A DNA stretch of 64,000 nt from contig NZ_JADPMP010000001.1 in NCBI RefSeq assembly GCF_015686655.1, positions 1 through 64,000 on the forward strand. Reading direction: 5' to 3'. Both the position numbers and the translations under genes were made by a program. The stretch comes from Pontibacter sp. FD36 (lineage in GTDB: Bacteria; Bacteroidota; Bacteroidia; Cytophagales; Hymenobacteraceae). Under the pieces are notes generated by a model, which saw nothing but the letters and a program-made list of their open reading frames with translations, made no database searches and was not told the origin of the DNA. Positions 45,601 to 53,223 of this stretch are shown here, one piece after another; the stretch's first letter is position 1; every line of letters begins with the position of its first letter.

Positions 45601-46609
45601 AGAGCTTACGGCGGAGTCGCTTTTGCAGCTTTGTGGGCTATACCTGCCGCAGACCATGCTCACACAGCACTACCGCAGCCGCTTCCCCGAGCTGATCGAT
45701 TTTTCTAACCGCCACTTCTACCGCAACCGCCTGGAACTTATACCTGAGTTACAGGATGTGAATGCCCGTCAGCCTGCTATCCAGTTTGTAAAAGTACAGG
45801 GCCTGTGGCAGCAAAACAGCAACCTGCCAGAAGCGGAGAAAGTGGTAGAGCAGGTACTTCAGCTGCTACAGAACGGTGCACAGGATATAGGTGTGATCAC
45901 TTTCAACTACAATCAGCAGATGCTAGTGCAGGACCTGCTGGAGCAAAAGACCCAGTTGCAAGGTATAGCCTTGCCACTAACCGTGACGGTTAAGAACATC
46001 GAGAACATGCAGGGGGATGAGAAGGAGGTCGTGATCTTGTCGGTAGGGTATGCGCCGGATGCCAAAGGCCGTATGGTAATGCAATTTGGTAGCCTGAACC
46101 AGGCTGGCGGCGAAAACCGGCTGAATGTGGCGATCACCCGTGCCCGGCAAATGGTGATCGTGGTGAGCAGTATCCGGAGTGAGCAGTTGCTGGTAGAAAA
46201 CGCGCAGCACGCCGGCCCTAAGCTGCTTCGCGATTACCTGCATTATGCCCAGCAAGTCAGCCGTCGCTACTTCAAGTACGAACCACAGGTACTACCTATG
46301 CCGGCACAGGTACCGATGCTAAAAGAGCAGCTGGCGCAACTGGTGCCTGCTTTGCAAGCCGCCATGCCTTTTGCTGACCTGACCACCGTGGAGGACGGCA
46401 ACTATAGCAGCGTGGTACTGACCGATGACGACCTGTATTTTAACAACCTCTCGGTTCGCCACGCCCACGCCGACATCCCCAAACTACTACAGCAAAGGCA
46501 CTGGCCCTTCCAGCGCGTGTATAGTCGCCAATTCTGGGCTAATCGCAAAGCCTTACTGGATAAGTTCAGGAGTCTGGAAAGTTTGGAAGGTAGAAAGTTG
46601 AAAAGTTAG
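42644..46609 (+). CDS. Large Upf1-like superfamily 1 helicase with long internal insertion
   Basis: A 1321-residue SF1B-type helicase. Motif I is VVQGPPGTGKSQL (about residues 305-317); motif II is VIFDEASQCF (about 934-943); GDEQQLRPSDL is motif III; LTQHYRSRFPEL is motif IV; and LNVAITRARQMVIVV is motif VI. About 600 residues, largely Gln/Glu/Leu-rich and coiled-coil-like, separate motifs I and II. The first 250 residues form an unassigned domain. The C-terminus (RHWPFQRVYSRQFWANRKAL) resembles the end of MTES_1575-type nuclease domains, but clear catalytic residues are not visible. I chose ATG 42644 over an upstream ATG. No partner genes identify a known defence system. Confidence 0.85.
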   Translation: MKSILKCYRHRLLNLSAGNRALLLLRLSRELHLDVSELDFINNKPAFHVLEKVLSGKNAVLAPFADSRYAPVTPVSQRLRYIRRKADMIEEERGSRELYLGWPFVHGKFADGTTVRCPLLFFPVRLQINGKQEWELIPDPSQPAQFNQSFVLAYAHYMGTPLAEPLLELDLGTLPTHPLEFRTQVYELLKENQLTVHAGRDFFTDKLKPFHDFRKADYEADLKPGQLYLEQEAVLGLYPQAASYLLSDYDELLQRDGLQEMEDLFAVPDAGIGQSATQAQHTFTAFAMDASQEAALQQVKLGRSLVVQGPPGTGKSQLICNLVSDFTARGKRVLVVSQKRAALDVVHQRLSSAGLGPFAALVHDINADRKNIYQQLLLQIDQLEEYKKQNHALNSIYTDRTFLEVSRGINQCLQKLEAFRTALFDSSRCGWSPKELYLRSSLQQPHVQLPEVFRQFTADTIHDFLPRLRACLQQGIVLEQPGFIWKERHSMQGFGWPQRQELERTIEALSEQYRALRQGISQLSGSDFELSNLERYRSAYDTLDELQHMLEQEGVPEVLQPLLRKQAKASELKKLVRQLKGLYLVCPAPDAAIPVEQLTLVKSAISAYEAQQKDFLKGIGWFFSQDKKVLQQALGKYKFDLTPKGVGELQRRIELREQAQELIKAINKSIGYTLRLEDNPTPMLQKLEVAEQALEAHQLLRQLHRERVLHEKMWLETNLSGHLQALAQALQVFEQRYGQWEQWLPKTQIEKLTEQEGYSKLMLDALQQYFDQIVAYDELNSTLTLAQREVCHQVLHEGIATAQDGEVLFLNSLYLAWLHELESQKPELRMPDSGELDRVETELQSLLQQKQDLSQEIVLSRLREQTYRHMEYNRLGNAVTYRRLHAQVSKKRSLYPIRKLFELFSEEILNLAPCWLASPETVSAVFPLERCFDLVIFDEASQCFAETGIPAMLRGQQVVVAGDEQQLRPSDLYRSRWGGNGDEEPEELTAESLLQLCGLYLPQTMLTQHYRSRFPELIDFSNRHFYRNRLELIPELQDVNARQPAIQFVKVQGLWQQNSNLPEAEKVVEQVLQLLQNGAQDIGVITFNYNQQMLVQDLLEQKTQLQGIALPLTVTVKNIENMQGDEKEVVILSVGYAPDAKGRMVMQFGSLNQAGGENRLNVAITRARQMVIVVSSIRSEQLLVENAQHAGPKLLRDYLHYAQQVSRRYFKYEPQVLPMPAQVPMLKEQLAQLVPALQAAMPFADLTTVEDGNYSSVVLTDDDLYFNNLSVRHAHADIPKLLQQRHWPFQRVYSRQFWANRKALLDKFRSLESLEGRKLKS

Positions 46610-46718
46610 AGAATAGACGAACTACAGCGTCAGACCGCGACCTGTCACCAATCGTGCATCAAACCATTCAATAGCTGATAAATCATCAATTAACAGTTAA
46701 AAATCACCCACCAAATAA

Positions 46719-47576
46719 ATGCTCATCAAACTTTTCACCCTGTATGTATACCTGCAAACTGCTTTGTGCGGCTGCGGAGCGGACAGGCGCAACAGCGACT
46801 TTGAGCGATTGCGGAAAGATTATAAGGTGAAGGTGCAGCGAATTGGTCGTTTAGATAGCCGCATGAAAGAGAGCTCAGGGCTTGCACATGCATCGGACAG
46901 TACCTTCTGGACGCACCCTGACAGTGGTGCTCCGGCTGAGCTATACTTGTTTAACCTGAAAGGGGAGCTGCTGCGAACAGTACCATTGCCGCTGCCCAAC
47001 CGGGACTGGGAGGAGCTGGCGGAGGACCGAAAGGGGAACTTGTATATCGGTGACTTTGGCAACAATGCCAATGCCCGCCGCGATCTGCGAGTGTTCAAGG
47101 TGCAGCAGGAGGGTATGACCGTGCAGGACACTATCAATTTCAGCTTTGCTGATCAGCAGGAGTTTCCCCCACCCACACGGCAGCGCCACTTCGATCTGGA
47201 GGCCTTTTTTTATCGTACTGACAGTTTGCATCTTTTCACCAAAAGCCGCGCCCGCAAAGGCATCACCCATCGCTATACCCTGCCCGCTTTAGGCGGCACC
47301 TATACCCTGGAGCCACAGGAAAAACTTCGTGTCAGTTCTGCGATCACTGCTGCTGACAGCGCCCCGAACGGAAAAGATTTTGCCTTGCTCGGGTATGGGC
47401 GGCTATACCTGTTTGAGCCCGAAGATGAGCAGGTACAATTTGCGGGCAAGCGCTACTGCCTGCCACTGGCCCGCACAGGTCAGGCCGAGGCGATGCTATA
47501 CCTGTCGCCTAGCGAGTTGCTCATTAGCAACGAAAATGGAAAGCTATACCTGGTCAGCTTTGAGCCGAAGCGCTGA
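46719..47576 (+). CDS. Envelope beta-propeller-like protein, unknown
   Basis: A 285-residue protein with a short N-terminal signal that may be a lipoprotein signal (LQTALCGCG). The mature part has repeated strand patterns around ESSGLAHASDSTFWTHPDSG, NRDWEELAEDRKGNLYIGD, HFDLEAFFYRTDSLHLFTKS and ELLISNENGKLYLVSF, as in propeller or phytase-like folds. No catalytic motif is recognised. It follows the helicase gene after about 110 bases of AT-rich sequence and carries several octamer copies. Confidence 0.75.
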   Translation: MLIKLFTLYVYLQTALCGCGADRRNSDFERLRKDYKVKVQRIGRLDSRMKESSGLAHASDSTFWTHPDSGAPAELYLFNLKGELLRTVPLPLPNRDWEELAEDRKGNLYIGDFGNNANARRDLRVFKVQQEGMTVQDTINFSFADQQEFPPPTRQRHFDLEAFFYRTDSLHLFTKSRARKGITHRYTLPALGGTYTLEPQEKLRVSSAITAADSAPNGKDFALLGYGRLYLFEPEDEQVQFAGKRYCLPLARTGQAEAMLYLSPSELLISNENGKLYLVSFEPKR

Positions 47577-47693
47577 TTTTCTTCATCCCCTTCAACCTAT
47601 CACTAACATGATCAGTTTATAAGTAAAGCTGTACAATGACACGGCAGAAGGCCTTGGCACGTATAGCTAACATACCCCTTAACAGATAAGACT

Positions 47694-48560
47694 ATGCGAC
47701 AAACGATATTGGTAACTGGCGCTACAGGTACAGTAGGCCGTGAAGTTATAAAACAACTGGCCATGCAGGATGTGAATGTGCGGGCAGGCGTGCACTCCGT
47801 TATAAAAGGCGAAAATCTAAAGCGATTGCCCGGTGTGGAGATTGTGGAGACCGACTTCCGGGACCCTAACTCCCTGCACGCAGCTTTCACGCATGTAGAT
47901 GGGCTCGTGCTCATCACGCCACTTTCTGAAGACCAGTTGGAGATGGCTCGTAACCTGGTAGAAGAGGCCAAGCGGCAGGATGTAAAGCATATCGTAAAAC
48001 TTTCAGCACTGGGAGCCGGAGCTGAGCCGGGTATACAGCTCGGCCGCTGGCACCGTGAGATGGAAACTTATGTTGAAGAGAGCGGCATCCCCTATACTAT
48101 CCTTCGGCCGGCTGGCTTTATGCAAAACCTGGTGAACTACAGTGCTGATTCAATAAAAGGTGAAGGCAAATTTTACATGCCAGTAGGGGAGGGAAAGGTC
48201 AGCTACATCGATACCCGCGATATAGCGGCAGTGGTTGTAGAAGTGCTGCTGTCAGAAGAACACATGGGAAAGGTATATGAACTCACCGGACCAGAGGCCC
48301 TTTCGCATCATGAAATGGCTACCTTGCTGGGCGAGGCAACAAGTAAGAAGGTAGACTTTGTGGATGTGCCGGAAGAAGCAGCCCGCGAAGCCATTAAGTC
48401 GCATCGTACACCTGCCTCAATTACCGATGCTTTGCTGGAGCTATACGCAGCGTACAAGGCGGGTAAATCAGCTAAGGTAAGCAACACAGTGCAGGAAATC
48501 ACAGGCCGGCCTCCTCACAGCTTCCGTCAGTTCGCACAGGACTATCAGGAGTGCTTTTGA
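47694..48560 (+). CDS. NmrA-type NAD(P)-binding oxidoreductase
   Basis: A 288-residue Rossmann protein of the NmrA/atypical SDR group. The nucleotide motif is VTGATGTVGREV (residues 6-17). Other typical segments are VKLSALGAGAE, YTILRPAGFMQN and YIDTRDIAAVVVEVL. The lack of a YxxxK catalytic pair near the usual position is normal for this group. Some members reduce quinones or azo dyes; others are redox sensors. Monocistronic with a terminator. Confidence 0.9.
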   Translation: MRQTILVTGATGTVGREVIKQLAMQDVNVRAGVHSVIKGENLKRLPGVEIVETDFRDPNSLHAAFTHVDGLVLITPLSEDQLEMARNLVEEAKRQDVKHIVKLSALGAGAEPGIQLGRWHREMETYVEESGIPYTILRPAGFMQNLVNYSADSIKGEGKFYMPVGEGKVSYIDTRDIAAVVVEVLLSEEHMGKVYELTGPEALSHHEMATLLGEATSKKVDFVDVPEEAAREAIKSHRTPASITDALLELYAAYKAGKSAKVSNTVQEITGRPPHSFRQFAQDYQECF

Positions 48561-48619
48561 TGGATCAGGTATAAAGTGGTCTGCATAATCCAGCATGTGT
48601 AAAGTTGGAGAACGACAAA

Positions 48620-48658
48620 AAAAGAGCGCCTTCCCTGATTCAGGGAAGGCGCTCTTGC
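48620..48658. terminator. Bidirectional terminator
   Basis: AAGAGCGCCTTCCCTG (48622-48637) and CAGGGAAGGCGCTCTT (48641-48656) form a 16-bp perfect stem. The T-run is strongest on the minus strand, for the low-complexity protein gene. Confidence 0.9.
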
Positions 48659-48674
48659 TTTAGCTTATTGCTGG

Positions 48675-50798
48675 TTAGTCCAGGTCACGGTAGCGGTCGC
48701 TTCTTCTTGTTTCGAAGCCGCTGTCGTCGCCGTAGCTGGAACGTCCGCGCTGTGAGTAATCCTGGTCACCCATGCCGCTGCGATAGTTTTCGCGGGAAGA
48801 TGAACCTTGGTTATCGCTGTAGTAAGACGTGCCGCTGTCCATAGAACCGTAACGGCTCTGATCGCCGCCGCGTCCGCCCTGGCCATAACCACCTTCACGG
48901 TAACCGCTCTGGCCATAGCCACTCATGCCGCCGCCTCTGGAAGAGCCGCCCATAGAGCCACCACCGCCAGACGAACTGCCGTAGCCGCCACTGCTCATAC
49001 CTGAGCCCATGCCGCTTCGTGAGCTACCATAGCCGCCCTGCGAAGAAGAACCATAGCCGCCTTGTGAGCTGCCGCGTCCGCTCATAGAGCCATAATCGGC
49101 ACCTTGTGAACCATAGCGGGAAGAGCCGCCGTAACCGCCCTGCGAACCAGAGTTGTCATCATAAGAACGGCCGCTTCTGCCGCGGTCCTGAGATGAACGA
49201 TACTCGTCATTATAGGAGCCGCCACGAGATCCGTAGCCGCCTTGTGAGCCATAACCACCCTGCATGGAGCTTTGGGAGTCGTACCCTCTTTGCGAACCAT
49301 AGTCATCTCTATCATACTCGCTCATACCTCTGGAAGAGCCATAGCCCATAGAACCATGTCGGTCGCGATCACCGTAGCCGCCGCCCTGGGAGCCACCCAT
49401 AGAGCCACCGCCTCTGGACGAGCCGCCATAGCCGCCGCTCATGCCTGAGCCCATGCTGCCGCTAGAGCCGTAACCTCCTTGTGAGCTGCCGTAACCTCCC
49501 TGAGAGCCACCGCGGCTACTCATAGAACCGTAATCTCCTTGAGATGAAGAACTGTAGCCGCTGCTGTCGCCGTAGCCGCGTTGCATGCCGCTACCCTGAG
49601 ACGAACCATAGTTGCCCTGTGAGCCACGCTGACCATAGTCACCCTGACCGTAACCTTGTTGGTAACTGCCCTGGCTGCCATAGCCGCCGTGCATATTTGT
49701 TCTGGATGATCCGGAGCCAGTCATGCTGGAGCCGTAGCCTTCCTGGCCACTCATGCTACCACCATAGCCGCTCTGAGATGAGCCGCCGTAACCACCTTGA
49801 GATGAGCCACCATAGCTGCTGCCCTGGTTGCTGCTGCGATAGCCACCGCCTTGCTCATATCCACCTCGGCCGCTGTCGTAGCTGCCATAGCCACCCTGGT
49901 TAGAGCCGCTGCCCTGCATACCGAAGGAGCCTTGTGAACCACCGTAGCTCTGGCCACCGATGTTATCACCTTCTCTGTCCTGCATGCCACCTTGCATACC
50001 TCCTCTTGATGCACCAAAGTCCTGGTCCTGGTAGCGGGCGCGATTGCCTTCCATGCCACCCTGGTTGCCATAGTTGAAGCCACCCTGTGAACCCCAGTCA
50101 GACTGAGAGGAAGAGCCGTAGCCACCGCTCATGCCACCGCCGCCGGAGCCACCACGGTTCATAGAACCATAGCCGCTGCTGTCGCCGTAGCCGCGCTGCA
50201 TGCCACCGCCTTGCTGTGATGAGCCGTAGTCACCCTGATAACCGTAGCCACTCTGGCCGCCATAGCCGCCGCTGTGCTGCGAGCCATAGCCATAACCACC
50301 TTGTGAGCCATAGCCCTGCTGGTCGCTAGAGTTCTGGCCTCCCTGCTGCGAACCGTAGCCGCCCATGCCGCCTTGCTGACCACCCATGTTGCCTGAGCCC
50401 TGGTTGCTTTGCTGCGAACCACTCAGACTGCCATAGTTTTGGTCGCTGCTACCCATAGATGAGCTACTGCCCATTGAGCTGCTGCTACCTGAGTCGCTGC
50501 TCTTGCCGCTTTTAGAAGTAGAAGATTTAGATGTTTTAGAATCAGAAGACTTGGCAGAAGTTTTAGAGCCTGACTTGGCTTTGGTGCCCGATGCTGTCTT
50601 GCTTTCAGAAGAAGACGACTTGCTGCTGCTGCTCTTGGAAGTAGGATTAGAGCCTGAAGAGGATGATGCGCTTGTGCCGGAACTTCCCTGGTTTGATGAT
50701 CCCATATTGGAGCCGCTTTGGCTGGAGCTACCCGATGACATGCCACTCGACATGCTTCCAGACTGGCTGGACGATTGGTTTTTTTCGTTTTCTTTCAT
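48675..50798 (-). CDS. 707-residue Gly/Ser/Tyr/Gln-rich low-complexity protein
   Basis: Almost the whole protein is low complexity. Residues 1-115 are Ser/Gly with Lys and Thr (KSSSSKSSSSESK-like runs). From about residue 120 to 640 it is a degenerate tandem array of QGGYGSS, GGYGSQ and MQRGYGDSSGYGSM units with regular tyrosines. The last 60 residues are charged, Arg/Asp-rich (FETRRSDRYRDLD). There is no signal peptide, membrane helix or sorting signal, so it is probably cytoplasmic. The composition recalls the SYGQ-rich domains of eukaryotic FUS-type proteins. A good Shine-Dalgarno, AGGAG nine bases before ATG, is unusual for Bacteroidota. It is divergent from a cold-shock gene. Confidence 0.8.
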   Translation of the reverse strand: MKENEKNQSSSQSGSMSSGMSSGSSSQSGSNMGSSNQGSSGTSASSSSGSNPTSKSSSSKSSSSESKTASGTKAKSGSKTSAKSSDSKTSKSSTSKSGKSSDSGSSSSMGSSSSMGSSDQNYGSLSGSQQSNQGSGNMGGQQGGMGGYGSQQGGQNSSDQQGYGSQGGYGYGSQHSGGYGGQSGYGYQGDYGSSQQGGGMQRGYGDSSGYGSMNRGGSGGGGMSGGYGSSSQSDWGSQGGFNYGNQGGMEGNRARYQDQDFGASRGGMQGGMQDREGDNIGGQSYGGSQGSFGMQGSGSNQGGYGSYDSGRGGYEQGGGYRSSNQGSSYGGSSQGGYGGSSQSGYGGSMSGQEGYGSSMTGSGSSRTNMHGGYGSQGSYQQGYGQGDYGQRGSQGNYGSSQGSGMQRGYGDSSGYSSSSQGDYGSMSSRGGSQGGYGSSQGGYGSSGSMGSGMSGGYGGSSRGGGSMGGSQGGGYGDRDRHGSMGYGSSRGMSEYDRDDYGSQRGYDSQSSMQGGYGSQGGYGSRGGSYNDEYRSSQDRGRSGRSYDDNSGSQGGYGGSSRYGSQGADYGSMSGRGSSQGGYGSSSQGGYGSSRSGMGSGMSSGGYGSSSGGGGSMGGSSRGGGMSGYGQSGYREGGYGQGGRGGDQSRYGSMDSGTSYYSDNQGSSSRENYRSGMGDQDYSQRGRSSYGDDSGFETRRSDRYRDLD

Positions 50799-51184
50799 AG
50801 TTCTGATCTCCTCAGTTTATAGTTATAGATTAATTTGGAATGGTAAAAACCCATTAGTACATCTCATTGCCACAGCCCGACACCAGGTGTCAGGGAAGTG
50901 GCAAATCCCTTGTTCAGTCGGAAGCAAAAAAATGGTAATTATACCTTTTTACTTAGTGTAACTGAACGTTTTAGCTATACGAACCTCGTGTGGGAGGGTT
51001 ATTAGGCATGATAGCAGAGAGCACCCGAAAAGACTCACCGCATGCACATGCGCCGATGGGGCATGAGGGAGCAGGAAGATCAGCTATGTTTCTGATTCAG
51101 ATTGGCTTATTATATTTTTCTGAATTTGGTTATTTATAAGAACTTATTTTTTACCTTTGCTTCCATTATTAACAATTATTTATC
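50799..51184. promoter_or_regulatory. 386-base divergent control region of the low-complexity and cold-shock genes
   Basis: It contains two short palindromes, GACACCAGGTGTC (50879-50891) and CGCATGCACATGCG (51039-51052), the cold-shock -7 box at 51152-51159, and the AGGAG ribosome site of the low-complexity gene at about 50808-50812. No ORF here is convincing. The palindromes are operator candidates only. Confidence 0.5.
51152..51159 (+). promoter_or_regulatory. -7 element for the cold-shock gene
   Basis: TACCTTTG is a perfect TAnnTTTG, 25 bases before the start. A TTTG at 51125-51128 lies 23 bases further upstream, slightly longer than the usual spacer. Confidence 0.55.
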
Positions 51185-51376
51185 ATGCAAACAGGTAAAG
51201 TAAAATTCTACAACGTATCGAAAGGCTTCGGATTCATCATTGCTGACGATACAAACCAAGACATCTTCGTTCACCAGACTGGTCTTGTTCACGAAATCCG
51301 TGAGAATGACCGTGTTTCTTTCGAAGTGAAAGATGGCAAAAAAGGATTGAATGCAATTAACGTAGAGCGTATCTAA
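51185..51376 (+). CDS. cspA: Cold-shock domain protein
   Basis: A 63-residue single cold-shock domain that binds single-stranded RNA and DNA and can act as an RNA chaperone. RNP1 is KGFGFI (residues 13-18) and RNP2 is DIFVHQ (27-32). The family is usually 65-70 residues, so this is a short but complete version. It has its own promoter and terminator and faces away from the low-complexity protein gene, with which it shares a control region. Confidence 0.97.
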   Translation: MQTGKVKFYNVSKGFGFIIADDTNQDIFVHQTGLVHEIRENDRVSFEVKDGKKGLNAINVERI

Positions 51377-51421
51377 GTTAAAGATCATATAGCCCTTTAG
51401 GCAGGGCATTCATCTATTTTG

Positions 51422-51450
51422 ACCCGCTCAGTTTACTGAGCGGGTTTTTT
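51422..51450 (+). terminator. Terminator of the cold-shock gene
   Basis: ACCCGCTCAGT and ACTGAGCGGGT form an 11-bp perfect stem around TT, followed by six T residues. The end overlaps the stop codon of the convergent EEP gene. Confidence 0.92.
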
Positions 51451-52549
51451 ATTTTACCCCATTTTCGGCTTCTTTTTCTTCGCTGCGCTCCTCACCTTTT
51501 TCCAGGCCTTCCTGTATCAATTCGTTCGCCTCTTCATGGTCTTCGGCATCTGCTTTGGGAGGCTGCTGTTCCTCCTCATGTTTCGGTTCATAGTTTAGCG
51601 TGATCAGAATGGGGAAGTGATCGGAGCCGAACTTTGGCAGGCGCTCCATATGTACAAGCCGGAACGAAGGATCATAAAAGACATGGTCCAGGGGGTAGCG
51701 GAATAGTGGTACGTAAGCATTGTACGTGTTATAAAAGCCACGGCCAACCCTGGGGTCCAGCATGCCGCTGATCTGCTTGAACAGCTTGGTGGTGCTTGAC
51801 CAGGCCACATCGTTCAGATCACCGGCTACAATAGAAGGGTGCGGTGAATTCTTGACAGCCTTGGCAGCAATCAGGAGTTCTGCTTCCCGGGTCTCGGTGT
51901 TCTGCATAAGTCGCGGCGGCTGAGGATGTACTGTGTACAAGTCGAACTTCAGACCGCTCGGCAGCTCCACGACTGTATAAAAAGAAGGGATGTCGTCTTC
52001 CACCATAAAGCGGATCTCACTATCCAGCAGCTTGAATTTGCTGTAGAGCAGCATGCCGTAGGTATTCTCCAGCGGCTTTTTGATTGCATAAGGGAACCGC
52101 TTGTCTAACTCAGGCTGAAGGTGTTCATGCCAGGCATGGTTAGGTTCGTTGATCAGCACAATGTCAGGGTCGGTACGCAGTACGAGCTGCAAGAACTGCT
52201 CATACTTTTTATTGGTCATGCGCACATTCGAAATCATCAGGCTAATAGTGTTGGCGGGCTGTTGCACTTCCGTGCGCAATGCTTCTCTGGGAGCAAGAGG
52301 CGTAAAGTAATAGACAAAGCGCATCTCGTTGATAATAGCCAGACCCCACAGCACGAGCATAGCAGTCTCGCCGGTGCTACCTGTCACACCATATAGTGCG
52401 ATGTATGCCACTAGCACACCTGTCAGCAGTATGGCCACGTGAAAGCGCGGAAAATCAAGCACTCTGATCCACCACAATGGGGACTTAATGAGTGGCAGAA
52501 AAGAAAATAGCGTCAGGACGAATCCGGCTATTTGGAGGGTGAGCTTCAT
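51449..52549 (-). CDS. Endonuclease/exonuclease/phosphatase-family membrane protein
   Basis: A 366-residue protein with two or three N-terminal membrane segments (residues 1-85) and a C-terminal EEP (DNase I-like) domain. Motifs are NEPNHAW (metal-binding Glu), DLYTVHPQPP (catalytic His region), VAGDLNDVAWS (GDxN) and GSDHFPILITL (terminal SDH). The tail is strongly acidic (Glu-rich, about 45 residues). Members act as nucleases or phosphodiesterases; this type in Bacteroidota is uncharacterised to my knowledge. Confidence 0.9.
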   Translation of the reverse strand: MKLTLQIAGFVLTLFSFLPLIKSPLWWIRVLDFPRFHVAILLTGVLVAYIALYGVTGSTGETAMLVLWGLAIINEMRFVYYFTPLAPREALRTEVQQPANTISLMISNVRMTNKKYEQFLQLVLRTDPDIVLINEPNHAWHEHLQPELDKRFPYAIKKPLENTYGMLLYSKFKLLDSEIRFMVEDDIPSFYTVVELPSGLKFDLYTVHPQPPRLMQNTETREAELLIAAKAVKNSPHPSIVAGDLNDVAWSSTTKLFKQISGMLDPRVGRGFYNTYNAYVPLFRYPLDHVFYDPSFRLVHMERLPKFGSDHFPILITLNYEPKHEEEQQPPKADAEDHEEANELIQEGLEKGEERSEEKEAENGVK

Positions 52550-52689
52550 ATAAGTGCAAGCTAATAGGGATGGTACAGTAAGATATACTGCATACTTTCA
52601 ACTGTAATTTTTTGTTGTAAGTACCTTCGGTTTCTTGCCAGGGTATAAAGTAATCGCTATAAAGTATAGGGAGCTAACCGGTGCAAAAG

Positions 52690-52730
52690 AAAAAGGGCCG
52701 AAGCTATACATTAGCTTCGGCCCTTTTACG
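52690..52730 (-). terminator. Terminator of the ricT-gldH operon
   Basis: AAAAGGGCCGAAGCTA (52691-52706) pairs perfectly with 52712-52727. On the minus strand it is followed by a T-rich run, 17 bases after the gldH stop. Confidence 0.9.
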
Positions 52731-52746
52731 GTAACTGTACCTGTTT

Positions 52747-53223
52747 CTAATTGGTAACTTCTTCTACACGCACGCCCACTGCCAAAATATTAGGAAGCGG
52801 ATCACGACGCATGTATTGCGTCAGCTGCAGGCGGTAGGTACCTACTTGTGGGAAGGCAACCTCCTTTAGCACAAGTGACTGCATATCGTAGATGTCGCTC
52901 GAACCTTTTCCTTCAGGTTTGCCTGTTTTGGCATCCATCAGATGCAGCTCATGCAGCGCTGCCGATACCTCACTGCTATCAGGAGCCGTCAGGCGGTGCT
53001 GCAGGTATAGGTTATAGTAGTCATAAGCCAGTGAATAGCGCACATTGAAGTACACGTTATACCTTTTGGTCGTGTCATCAATGGCAAACTCAAAAACCGG
53101 CGCATTGTCCACTGTCCAGTTTTTATCAGGCAGTTCTATATTCTGCTCATATACCCGCGAGGGGTCACAAGCTGTCAGTAGAAAGGTGCATGCTACTGAC
53201 AGCATTAGCATCATGTTACGCAT
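52747..53223 (-). CDS. gldH: Gliding motility lipoprotein GldH
   Basis: A 158-residue lipoprotein (signal MRNMMLMLSVACTFLLTAC, lipobox LLTAC) of the GldH family, required for gliding in Flavobacterium and also present in non-gliding Bacteroidota. Segments are YEQNIELPDKNWTVDNAPVF, LYLQHRLTAPD and TYRLQLTQYMRRDPLPNIL. The open frame continues far upstream in the frame of ricT's antisense-like composition, but that part is highly basic and non-native; ATG 53223 gives the lipoprotein signal. Its start overlaps the ricT stop by eight bases, so translation is coupled. Confidence 0.93.
   Translation of the reverse strand: MRNMMLMLSVACTFLLTACDPSRVYEQNIELPDKNWTVDNAPVFEFAIDDTTKRYNVYFNVRYSLAYDYYNLYLQHRLTAPDSSEVSAALHELHLMDAKTGKPEGKGSSDIYDMQSLVLKEVAFPQVGTYRLQLTQYMRRDPLPNILAVGVRVEEVTN

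Noticed and set aside
48675-50798. Low-complexity gene as eukaryotic contamination or an assembly artefact
   Set aside because: It has a bacterial Shine-Dalgarno, a perfect terminator, an unbroken 707-codon frame and lies between normal bacterial genes.
48675-50798. The repeats as a CRISPR array
   Set aside because: The units are degenerate, in frame and coding, with no constant repeat and unique spacer pattern. No cas genes are present in the window.
50503-50961. Plus-strand open frame of 152 residues opposite the low-complexity gene
   Set aside because: Its Leu/Glu/Asp-rich content is the complement of Ser and Gly codons in the low-complexity gene. It has no promoter or motif.
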